Shown: positions 14,138 through 21,187 of the stretch, in pieces
Layout: every line of letters begins with the position of its first letter
How positions within the stretch are numbered: position 1 is the first letter of the stretch
Assembly: GCA_009780755.1 (NCBI GenBank)
Contig: WQZL01000017.1
Coordinates: 1 to 21,976 of the forward strand
DNA: 21,976 nt
Direction of reading: 5' to 3'
Source of the DNA: Promicromonosporaceae bacterium
GTDB lineage: Bacteria; Actinomycetota; Actinomycetes; Actinomycetales; Cellulomonadaceae
Made by a program: the position numbers and the translations under genes
The notes under the pieces: model-generated
Told to the model about the DNA's origin: nothing
The model's database searches: none
The model's input: only the letters and a program-made list of their open reading frames with translations

Positions 14138-14143
14138 AGTGTA
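14138..14143 (-). promoter_or_regulatory. -10 hexamer TACACT of toxin-antitoxin module 2
   Basis: Minus-strand TACACT ends 6 nt before GTG 14131, as in module 1. GGTGC precedes it immediately in both modules, so promoter and operator halves are conserved between the paralogues. Confidence 0.6.
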
Positions 14144-14272
14144 GCACCGACGAGTGCGGCACCTAAGTGAGTGCGTTATGCGTCAGGTTGAGGTAACTGA
14201 AGCAGAATGATGCCGGAGGGTGTTAGCGCGCCAGGGGAGCAGGGGGGCAGGAAAACTGGCACAGTGGGAGGC

Positions 14273-16747
14273 ATGGCTACTGCGCAAGTCTTTGCTCATG
14301 ATTTCATCCGGGTGGTAGGCGCTCGGGAGAACAACTTAAAGGATGTCTCCGTGACGTTGCCCAAGCGGCAGCTCACGGTGTTTACCGGAGTGTCCGGCTC
14401 GGGGAAGAGTTCGCTGGTGTTTGACACCATTGCAGCTGAGTCTCGGCGGCTAATCGATGAGACCTACCCGGCCTTTCTCCAAGGCTTTATGCCCACCATC
14501 GCCCGGCCTGACGCTGACGCGATGGAGGGGCTGACCACGGCCATCGTTGTCACTCAGGAACGACTTGGCGCAAATCCGCGCTCCACAGTCGGTACCGCCA
14601 CGGATGCCCATGCGATGCTGCGCGTGCTGTTTTCCAAGCTGGGGGAGCCGTACATCGGACCGCCCACCGCGTTCTCGTTTAACGTGCCCACCGTCACCGT
14701 TTCCGGCGTCGCCCGCACGGAGCGGGGTGGTCGCATCGAGAAGGACATGGTTAAGGATCGGGTGTATCTCGGTGGCATGTGCCCACGCTGCGAGGGCCGC
14801 GGTCAGGTCTCCGACCTTGATCTGCGGGTGATTATCGATGAGACAAAGTCGCTGTACGAGGGCGCGATTCTGGTGCCCGGCTACACGCCCGACGGCTGGT
14901 GGGTGCGGCAGATGGCCGAATCTGGGCTGTTCGACCCGAACAAGCCGATCACTGAATACACCGCCCGTGAGCGGGACGACCTGCTGCACAAGGAACCGAC
15001 AAAGGTCAAGGTGGCAGGCATTAACTTGACTCATGAAGGGCTGCTGCCCAAGCTGCAAAAATCGATCTTTAGCAAAGACCCGAACGCGATGCAGCCACAC
15101 ATTCGCGCCTTTGCGGAGCGAGCCGCCACTTTCGGTACCTGCCCCGACTGCGGGGGAACTCGCCTTACCGCCGGGCCACGCGAAAGCAAGATCGCCGGTA
15201 AGTCCATTGCCGATGTTTGCCTGATGCAAATCGTAGACCTGGCTAAATGGGCGGACGGCCTTGATCTGCCGAATGCCGGGCCATTGCTGGATGCCCTACG
15301 GGCCAACTTGACGGCGTTCGTGGAACTCGGTCTCGGCTATCTTTCCCTCGACCGCCCGTCGGGATCGTTGAGCGGGGGAGAGTCCCAGCGCATCAAACTG
15401 CTGCGGCACCTTGGATCGGCTCTGACCGATGTCACCTACGTGTTTGATGAGCCGACCATCGGCCTGCATCCGCACGACATTGAGCGGATGAATCGCCTGC
15501 TGCTGCAACTGCGCGATAAGGGCAACACCGTACTCGTCGTGGAGCATAAGCCTGAGACCATTGTCATTGCCGACCGCGTAGTGGATATGGGGCCGGGTGC
15601 GGGTTCTTCTGGAGGCGAGATTTGTTTCGAGGGCACGGTGGAGGAGTTGCGCGCCTCCGACACCCTGACCGGGCGATACCTGGAGCATCGGGTGCGGTTG
15701 AAGGAATCCGTGCGCAAGCCGACTGGCGTCATCGAAATCCGAGGTGCGGCCACGCATAACCTCCGCGACGTGGATGCGGACATTCCCGCCGGTGTACTCA
15801 CGGTGGTCTCTGGGGTAGCCGGCTCGGGCAAAAGTTCGCTGATCCACGGCTCGCTAGCCGGGCGCGAGGGCGTGGTGGTGATCGACCAGAGCGCGATCAA
15901 AGGTTCGCGACGCTCTAACCCGGCCACGTACACGGGATTGCTAGAGCCAATCCGCAAGGCATTCGCCAAGGTTAACGGGGTAAAGCCCGCGCTGTTCAGC
16001 GCAAACTCTGAAGGCGCTTGCCCAGCCTGCAACGGAAATGGCGTGATCTTTACGGAGCTGGGCTTCAGGGAGACGGTTTCAACTCCTTGTGAAGCCTGTA
16101 ACGGAAAACGTTTTCAGACCGAGGTGCTGGAGTATCTGCTGGGGGAGAAGAACATAGCCGAGGTGCTGGCAATGCCCGTCGAGGCGGCGGCAGCCTTCTT
16201 TGCCAAGGGCGGCCCGGCACCGCTGCCGACGGCCCATGCCATCTTGAAGCGTTTGGTGGATGTGGGACTTGGTTATGTCAATTTAGGGCAGCCGTTAAAT
16301 ACGCTCAGCGGTGGTGAGCGGCAGCGAATCAAACTGGCAACGCAGATGGGTGAGCCGGGCGGCACCTACATCCTGGACGAGCCAACCACCGGTCTGCATC
16401 TGGCCGATGTGGACAATCTGCTTGCCCTGCTAGATCGCCTGGTAGATGCGGGACGCACCGTCATTGTCATCGAACATCACCAGGCCGTCATGGCCCACGC
16501 GGATTGGATCATTGACCTCGGCCCAGGCGCTGGCGCCGATGGTGGCCAGATTGTCTTCGAGGGCACACCCGCAGAACTCGTGGCCCAGGCAAAAACCCTC
16601 ACCGGGCAGCACCTGGCAAACTATGCGGCGTTCGGCTCGCAGATTGTCAAGCCAGCCAAGAGGCGCCTAGACCCATCAGCCTTACGGCGCATTGTCAGTC
16701 CGATTTCGTCAGCGGAGGTGCTGGCCGACCTGCGGAGCGAAGGATGA
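14273..16747 (+). CDS. UvrA-like ABC ATPase (short excinuclease A paralogue)
   Basis: 824 residues with two ABC modules. The first Walker A is GVSGSGKSS at 39-47, with signature LSGGESQRIKLL and Walker B VFDEPTIGLHPHD. The second has GVAGSGKSS, LSGGERQRIKLA and ILDEPTTGLHLAD. Zinc-finger cysteine pairs are visible: CPRCEGRG from C170, CPDCGGTR, CPACNGNG and CEACNGKRF. It is about 115 residues shorter than canonical UvrA (940) and matches the UvrA-like subfamily found in Streptomyces and relatives, whose role in nucleotide excision repair or drug tolerance is not settled. ATG 14273 gives the family-like MATAQVFAHDFIRVVGARENNLKDV. No well-spaced Shine-Dalgarno sequence is present, and ATG 14207 or GTG 14264 remain possible. 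Divergent from module 2. Confidence 0.88.
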   Translation: MATAQVFAHDFIRVVGARENNLKDVSVTLPKRQLTVFTGVSGSGKSSLVFDTIAAESRRLIDETYPAFLQGFMPTIARPDADAMEGLTTAIVVTQERLGANPRSTVGTATDAHAMLRVLFSKLGEPYIGPPTAFSFNVPTVTVSGVARTERGGRIEKDMVKDRVYLGGMCPRCEGRGQVSDLDLRVIIDETKSLYEGAILVPGYTPDGWWVRQMAESGLFDPNKPITEYTARERDDLLHKEPTKVKVAGINLTHEGLLPKLQKSIFSKDPNAMQPHIRAFAERAATFGTCPDCGGTRLTAGPRESKIAGKSIADVCLMQIVDLAKWADGLDLPNAGPLLDALRANLTAFVELGLGYLSLDRPSGSLSGGESQRIKLLRHLGSALTDVTYVFDEPTIGLHPHDIERMNRLLLQLRDKGNTVLVVEHKPETIVIADRVVDMGPGAGSSGGEICFEGTVEELRASDTLTGRYLEHRVRLKESVRKPTGVIEIRGAATHNLRDVDADIPAGVLTVVSGVAGSGKSSLIHGSLAGREGVVVIDQSAIKGSRRSNPATYTGLLEPIRKAFAKVNGVKPALFSANSEGACPACNGNGVIFTELGFRETVSTPCEACNGKRFQTEVLEYLLGEKNIAEVLAMPVEAAAAFFAKGGPAPLPTAHAILKRLVDVGLGYVNLGQPLNTLSGGERQRIKLATQMGEPGGTYILDEPTTGLHLADVDNLLALLDRLVDAGRTVIVIEHHQAVMAHADWIIDLGPGAGADGGQIVFEGTPAELVAQAKTLTGQHLANYAAFGSQIVKPAKRRLDPSALRRIVSPISSAEVLADLRSEG

Positions 16748-16810
16748 GCGCTTGGCAGAAGCAGCGGCACTCGTAGGCATCCCATGTATCACACCTGAGT
16801 AGTCACGCCG

Positions 16811-16824
16811 ATAATGTACATTAT
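16811..16824. promoter_or_regulatory. Perfect 14-bp AT-rich palindrome, candidate operator
   Basis: ATAATGT followed by ACATTAT is a perfect palindrome with no spacer, conspicuously AT-rich in GC-rich DNA. It contains a -10-like TAATGT. It lies in the 162-nt gap between the UvrA-like gene and the DUF4190 gene, overlapping a short open frame (16823-16906, 27 codons) whose reality is uncertain. Confidence 0.4.
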
Positions 16825-16896
16825 GTCAAAACAACATTTGCTGGGTAAGCCTGCCTCTCCCTCGCGGGCAAGCGCGTCTGCTTCGGGTTACGCGGG

Positions 16897-16902
16897 TAGT
16901 CT
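16897..16902 (+). promoter_or_regulatory. -10 hexamer TAGTCT, leaderless start for the DUF4190 gene
   Basis: TAGTCT lies exactly 7 nt before ATG 16910, fitting TANNNT. No strong -35 or Shine-Dalgarno site is seen. Confidence 0.5.
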
Positions 16903-16909
16903 CTAAGGC

Positions 16910-17806
16910 ATGACCGATCCGTATGCACCGCCGCCTGTCGGCGCTTCGGTGCCCCCGCTGCCGCCAACAACGCAGGCCACGCCTGAGGCTACTAGTGACC
17001 CGTACCCAACTCCGATGCAGGCCGCGCCTGGCTACTGGCATCCGGCGGGTTATCCGCTGCCCGCACCTGACGGGCATGGCGTACCCGGCCATCAGAATTA
17101 CCCACCGCCACTGGGTGGATATCCGCCGCCTGCGCCTTATGGGCACGCCGCGCCCGGCCAGCCGATCTACGCCTACCCGCCGCCCTATCTTCCCTACCCT
17201 AAGACGGACGGCGTCTCTGTAGCCGCGCTGGTGACCGGTATTCTGAGCGTGACCCCCTTAGCTCTATTTACAGCCATCCCGGCCATCATTTGCGGGGCCA
17301 TTGGCCTGGGTAGAACCAAGCGAACCGGCTCTCGTGGTCGCGGCCTGGCGCTTACCGGTGTGATTCTGGGTACCATCGCTCTACTATTCTGGGGGTTGAT
17401 AATCGCAGTCGCCACATCAACCGGCAATTTTTCCTTCGAGGTTGCGACACCTTCCGGCACCACCTACGGCGCCTCCTGGCGAAACGCGATAAATCAGGAC
17501 GTGCACGGTTTCAACGGCGGCTTTGCCGTCACGGCAGATAGAGCGGAAAGCGCCTTCGTGAGCCGGACAGTGTCCCTAACCGCAGAGGACCTGGCAAATA
17601 TCTGGGTGACGAGCAGCAGCTCTAGCGGCGAGATAAGTATCATGATCTCACAGAGCGGCACCCCGGAGAGCGAATGGACTACCCTCTCCGGCGCCGTAAA
17701 CTTCGACGGACCGGTGCCAATTGGAAACCTCTCCCCCGGCCGAGTCCGTTTCACAATAGACATGCGAGATGTTCGAGACCTAGAAGTCACGATCCGCTGG
17801 CGTTAA
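16910..17806 (+). CDS. Proline-rich DUF4190-type membrane protein
   Basis: 298 residues. Residues 1-98 are low-complexity, rich in Pro, Tyr, Gly and Ala with repeated YPPP/PAP motifs, and are probably cytoplasmic. Residues 100-170 hold two membrane helices separated by a basic loop (GRTKRTGSRGRGLA), the DUF4190 arrangement. Residues 172-298 form a probable extracellular beta-rich domain with no recognised family; it ends in short strands such as GRVRFTIDMRDVRDLEVTIRW. DUF4190 proteins are common in actinobacteria and lack a known function. The stop codon overlaps the stop of the convergent metalloprotease gene (TTAA). Confidence 0.8.
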   Translation: MTDPYAPPPVGASVPPLPPTTQATPEATSDPYPTPMQAAPGYWHPAGYPLPAPDGHGVPGHQNYPPPLGGYPPPAPYGHAAPGQPIYAYPPPYLPYPKTDGVSVAALVTGILSVTPLALFTAIPAIICGAIGLGRTKRTGSRGRGLALTGVILGTIALLFWGLIIAVATSTGNFSFEVATPSGTTYGASWRNAINQDVHGFNGGFAVTADRAESAFVSRTVSLTAEDLANIWVTSSSSSGEISIMISQSGTPESEWTTLSGAVNFDGPVPIGNLSPGRVRFTIDMRDVRDLEVTIRWR

Positions 17807-19284
17807 TCGTTTTCCCGAATGGTCACAGTGAATTGAGCTGTATCATCTTTAATTTGGATGTTTTCCAGGTATATGCCGGAACAGGACAGAGTCTCTATGA
17901 ACTTCAGGGAACCATCGTCTGAGATCGAAAAACTCCGGGCATAGTTACTACTAGGCTCCGTATACGGAGTGAGGGAATCCCCGGGATAGAAAAAATGATC
18001 CGGGAAGAATATTTCGGGATCATCCCAGACGCTGTGATGATGAATTGCCTCGATGAACACATATGGCTGCACATAGTCACCCCAGCGAGACAAGCCGAAG
18101 TCGGCTGTGAAGAACAGCGGGTTCATTGATACCCGCCAAATACGTAGCCCGCCTCCTGGTCTAAGCACAGGGTAAAGATAACCCAGATAGTGTATGTTTG
18201 AGGTTTCGTCTAAGCCAAAGTTGTTGTTAGTGCTCGTCAGGTATTCAACAATGAACCAGTTCGGATTGTCGAGATCGCCGTGTGGATGTATCACAGCAAA
18301 CTGTGGGTAGTCAGAAAGCGACCGAAGCGTGACCTGTGTTTCGCCAACGCCGTAGATGTGGATGGGGTCGATCCAGCCGAAAGCATATTTCATAATTCCG
18401 GGCAGGTCACCAATGGTTGCCCACCCATTCATTACGGTAGTTGCCCCCGGGCCGTGAGGGTTCAGGGGCGGCCCTGCGTGTATGTCAAAGTCTAGCAGGC
18501 CCATTAAGTGAACGGTTTCGTGAATCAACACATTTACATTGCTTTCGTAGCCAACTCTTTGTACTGTTGAGTACACACCGATCGCCATTTCACCGAGAGT
18601 GAGTGCCCCACCTGTAACCTCTCCATCAATGACCGTACCGTCCTTGTGTTGGTTCAAAAAAGCCAGGTTACCCCACGCGTTTGGATGAAAGCCTCGCAAC
18701 GCAAAGAAAACGCCATCCATATATCCGGTCCCGGTTGTATCGAAGGCGGTCCAATCCAAAGCACTTTCGGCCTCCGCAACTTCCAGCACCTCATGGATAA
18801 TTGGATCCCAGCAGTAATACTCACTTGCGCAGTTTCGCATGGTAACAGTAACCACCTCCCCGGTGACATCGAGTTGGCCATACGATGAGCGGTAAAAGAA
18901 ATCTCGTAAAGAGTAGTGAGCTACAGTGTAATCGCCTGGTGGGCGTGCGTAAAGCGCTGCGGACTCATTAATTCTATCTAGGCTGAAGAAATGTCGTTCG
19001 ATATCATCAGCGGAATAAATAAACGGATCAGGATTCATGTTGTTCCACGACTCATCATCGGCGCAGTCCGGAAAGTCTATTATAAACACCAGCAATCTTG
19101 GCGCCCCAACCACGGGCGTGGAGTTTGCAAACAGGCCATACGTGCCATCCTGGCCTATAAATTGTCGCGGAAACTGTGACTCCCCCGCGCCCGCATCGGC
19201 GCTATCCGTGCTGCACCCGGAGAATATCGCGAGCGTCAGCAATATCGACATTAGTGTCGAGCGCCGTTTTCTAATCCGACCCAT
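17803..19284 (-). CDS. M6-like zinc metalloprotease, probable lipoprotein
   Basis: 493 residues. A basic N-terminus (MGRIRKRRS) and hydrophobic LMSILLTLAIF lead to SGC with C24 as a probable lipidated cysteine; the Phe at -3 makes the lipobox imperfect. The domain has FFYRSSYGQLDVTGEV, typical before the active site of M6 (InhA-like) peptidases. The zinc motif HETVHLMGLLD at 255-265 follows (HExxHxxGxxD), then VMNGWATIGDLPGIMKYAFGWIDP, the M6 post-active-site pattern. It would act outside the membrane; the substrate is unknown. Base composition is lower in GC than the neighbours (about 45-50 % in sampled lines), suggesting recent acquisition. ATG 19284 lies 6 nt after the thermonuclease-like gene, without a Shine-Dalgarno site. 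Confidence 0.82.
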   Translation of the reverse strand: MGRIRKRRSTLMSILLTLAIFSGCSTDSADAGAGESQFPRQFIGQDGTYGLFANSTPVVGAPRLLVFIIDFPDCADDESWNNMNPDPFIYSADDIERHFFSLDRINESAALYARPPGDYTVAHYSLRDFFYRSSYGQLDVTGEVVTVTMRNCASEYYCWDPIIHEVLEVAEAESALDWTAFDTTGTGYMDGVFFALRGFHPNAWGNLAFLNQHKDGTVIDGEVTGGALTLGEMAIGVYSTVQRVGYESNVNVLIHETVHLMGLLDFDIHAGPPLNPHGPGATTVMNGWATIGDLPGIMKYAFGWIDPIHIYGVGETQVTLRSLSDYPQFAVIHPHGDLDNPNWFIVEYLTSTNNNFGLDETSNIHYLGYLYPVLRPGGGLRIWRVSMNPLFFTADFGLSRWGDYVQPYVFIEAIHHHSVWDDPEIFFPDHFFYPGDSLTPYTEPSSNYARSFSISDDGSLKFIETLSCSGIYLENIQIKDDTAQFTVTIREND

Positions 19285-19290
19285 GATTGC

Positions 19291-19995
19291 TTAATCGACG
19301 AAACAGCCGAGTTCCGGATTGAATAGGCCGCGGTGATCCTGACGTGCCATTAACTCAGAGGTGCTAATCCGATCCGCTACTTCCGGACTCTCCCCCGATG
19401 AAGATGCTAATGCCCAGCCCGCAAAGGCCATCTCGGAGTTGACCAATCGAGCGCCATCCCAAACCACTGCCACCTCACGACCAATGTCATCGAAGGGAAT
19501 ATCCCCAAGTTCTAGCCGAACCATCGAACCCTCCGGCAGCCGAGCGGTAAGCCACGCGGCGGCCTCCTCGCCACCGCACTCGACAAAGGGGTGCAGTTCG
19601 GGCGCTTGTACCCCGGCCAGACGAACCCGGATTATCTCCTCATCCCGAAGAATCTCAAAAGTGCCGCCATCAAGCACCCGAGCCACCTCGACGTAGCCCT
19701 CCGGCAGCTGCGGTCCACCAGGGGTAATCATCGGCGTGCCGCCACTGCCTGGAGTATCTCCAGGAGTCGGGAAGGGGGTGGAGATACCCGGCGGCCCCGG
19801 ATCAACGATAACTGAGCCGCCATTCAATTCCGGCGTCTGATATTCCGCAAACCCATAGCCTGCGGCGGCGCTGAACCCAAGGGCAACGGCCAGCAGGTAC
19901 TGCCGCCTGGGCGGCCAGTTGAGCGGCGTGGAACTAGGCCGAGCGGCTGCCTTACCTGGCCCGTGAGGTGAACTACGTACATGTCTAGCTACCAT
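19291..19995 (-). CDS. Membrane-anchored thermonuclease-like (SNase-fold) protein, metal ligands altered
   Basis: 234 residues. A basic N-terminus, a membrane helix at about 31-50, a Pro/Gly/Thr-rich linker at 55-100, then a staphylococcal-nuclease-like domain at 102-234. Conserved landmarks are RVLDGGTFEIL (109-112 is DGGT, usually DGDT), VRLAGVQAPEL (R125 kept; Gln130 where the family has the second calcium-ligand Asp; E133 kept), GREVAVVWDG, and HRGLFNPELGC near the end. Both expected calcium-ligand Asp residues are thus missing, although the general-base Glu and one Arg remain. It may be a non-catalytic nucleic-acid-binding or structural domain. ATG 19995 is 2 nt after the MerR-type gene stop, so the two are probably co-translated. 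Confidence 0.82.
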   Translation of the reverse strand: MVARHVRSSPHGPGKAAARPSSTPLNWPPRRQYLLAVALGFSAAAGYGFAEYQTPELNGGSVIVDPGPPGISTPFPTPGDTPGSGGTPMITPGGPQLPEGYVEVARVLDGGTFEILRDEEIIRVRLAGVQAPELHPFVECGGEEAAAWLTARLPEGSMVRLELGDIPFDDIGREVAVVWDGARLVNSEMAFAGWALASSSGESPEVADRISTSELMARQDHRGLFNPELGCFVD

Positions 19996-19997
19996 AG

Positions 19998-20603
19998 CTA
20001 ACCCGCCTGCCGTCTGGCTCTGCGGGCGGCCAGCTCATCCCCGGCCGCCGTCACAGCCGTCGGGGCCATAGTGTCGGCCAATGATTCGGTGGGCATCTCG
20101 GCCAGAGTGCCCTCAATTTCCCGCCAGACGCGGCCCACCGCGATGCCGAAGACGCCTTGGCCACCTTGTACCAGGTCAACCACCTCGTCGGCCGACATGC
20201 ACTCGTACACAGATGCGCCGTCGGACATGAGCGTGATCTGGGCCAAATCATCAACGCCGCGCTCTCGCAGATGCGTTACGGCAGTGCGAATCTGTTGCAG
20301 CGAAACCCCGGTATCGAGCAGCCGCTTAACCACCTTAAGCACGAGAATGTCCCGGAACGAGTACAGGCGGTGCGTGCCCGAGCCGGTGGCCGGCTTGATG
20401 GACGGCTCCACTAAACCGGTGCGCGCCCAATAGTCCAACTGGCGATAGGAGATCCCGGCCACACGGCAGGCTGTCGGTCCGCGGTATCCGGTATCTACAT
20501 CCTGTTGCCCAAGATCGTGACCAAACAACGTCCCCTGAGCGCCGCGTAACCGCGTTGCCCCTGCTGCCTGGGGCACTGTGTTAGGTGACTCACTGCTGGT
20601 CAA
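19998..20603 (-). CDS. MerR-family transcriptional regulator (Rv1830-like)
   Basis: 201 residues. A variable N-terminus with GTLFGHDL is followed by the MerR DNA-binding domain YRGPTACRVAGISYRQLDYWARTGLVEPS and the wing SGTHRLYSFRDILVLKVVKRLLDTG. The C-terminal region has DLAQITLMSDGASVYECMS and VVDLVQGGQGVFGIAV, all characteristic of the second MerR protein in the mycobacterial garA neighbourhood (Rv1830 type, from memory). The companion MerR (Rv1828/FtsR) and bifunctional-nuclease genes that lie between garA and this gene in mycobacteria are missing. TTG 20603 is chosen because GGAGG (20609-20613) sits 5 nt before it; TTG 20645 and GTG 20576 are alternatives. Confidence 0.85.
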   Translation of the reverse strand: MTSSESPNTVPQAAGATRLRGAQGTLFGHDLGQQDVDTGYRGPTACRVAGISYRQLDYWARTGLVEPSIKPATGSGTHRLYSFRDILVLKVVKRLLDTGVSLQQIRTAVTHLRERGVDDLAQITLMSDGASVYECMSADEVVDLVQGGQGVFGIAVGRVWREIEGTLAEMPTESLADTMAPTAVTAAGDELAARRARRQAG

Positions 20604-20608
20604 GGTTG

Positions 20609-20613
20609 CCTCC
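20609..20613 (-). promoter_or_regulatory. Shine-Dalgarno GGAGG deciding the MerR gene start
   Basis: Minus-strand GGAGG with a 5-nt spacer precedes TTG 20603. Neither the upstream TTG (20645) nor the downstream GTG (20576) has a well-spaced site. Confidence 0.55.
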
Positions 20614-20701
20614 GTGGACGTTGTTGTCCTAACGGTAAGTGGCAACCCTCAAGAAACCGGGTACATCGGTCCAGTTCGCCTCGGCGTGTCGCGGCGTTTT
20701 A

Positions 20702-21154
20702 CTAGACAGCCTCTACCAGCTTCTCTACGGGGCTGGCATGAAACGACATTCGGAACTTGCCGATCTGCACTTCGTCGCCGGTGGTCAACGCCGCCTCATC
20801 GACGCGTTGCCGGTTGACATAGGTGCCGTTCAGCGAACCGGCATCGCGCACCGTGAAGCGTCCCGCCTCCCGGATGAACTCGGCGTGACGGCGAGAGACG
20901 GTGACATCATCAAGCAAAATGTCGGTTCGGGTGGAACGTCCCGCAATGGTTTTGTCCGCATCGAGTAAGAAGCGCTCCCCTGGAATCGCCCCGCGCTGCA
21001 CGATGAGCAACGCCGAACCTAACGGAAGCGCGGCAACGGCGGCGGCGTCCTCGGGCGACAGCGCAACTGGGACCGGGCCATCTTCGGGGACAACGATGCG
21101 AGGGAATGTGGCCGTTGTTTCGACTGGATGTACTGGCGGCGGAAGTTCCGACAT
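20702..21154 (-). CDS. garA: FHA-domain regulator GarA/OdhI
   Basis: 150 residues. The N-terminal tail carries ETTATF (residues 12-17), equivalent to the ETTxxF motif whose adjacent threonines are phosphorylated by PknG or PknB in mycobacteria and corynebacteria. The FHA domain covers about 48-140 with G72-R73-S74, S87-R-R-H90 and N109-G-T-Y-V-N114, the phosphothreonine-binding residues. The unphosphorylated protein inhibits 2-oxoglutarate dehydrogenase and affects glutamate metabolism; phosphorylation causes self-binding and releases inhibition. It lies downstream of the DUF881 gene as in mycobacteria, but without gcvH between. TAAGTT lies 6 nt before ATG 21154. Confidence 0.92.
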   Translation of the reverse strand: MSELPPPVHPVETTATFPRIVVPEDGPVPVALSPEDAAAVAALPLGSALLIVQRGAIPGERFLLDADKTIAGRSTRTDILLDDVTVSRRHAEFIREAGRFTVRDAGSLNGTYVNRQRVDEAALTTGDEVQIGKFRMSFHASPVEKLVEAV

Positions 21155-21160
21155 AGATAC

Positions 21161-21166
21161 AACTTA
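21161..21166 (-). promoter_or_regulatory. -10 hexamer TAAGTT, possible leaderless garA start
   Basis: Minus-strand TAAGTT (TANNNT) ends 6 nt before the garA ATG in the 33-nt gap after the DUF881 gene. It would give garA its own transcript besides readthrough. Confidence 0.4.
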
Positions 21167-21187
21167 CCCCGCCGTAGCCTCTTACCG

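Noticed and set aside
14170..14272. Defined promoter or start signal for the UvrA-like gene
   Set aside because: A TAACTG hexamer precedes ATG 14207 and GGGAGG lies only 1 nt before ATG 14273; neither is convincing, so no promoter is annotated.
14188..15847. Long minus-strand open frames opposite the UvrA-like gene
   Set aside because: They are antisense shadows of a high-GC gene with strong conserved motifs on the plus strand; no recognisable domains.
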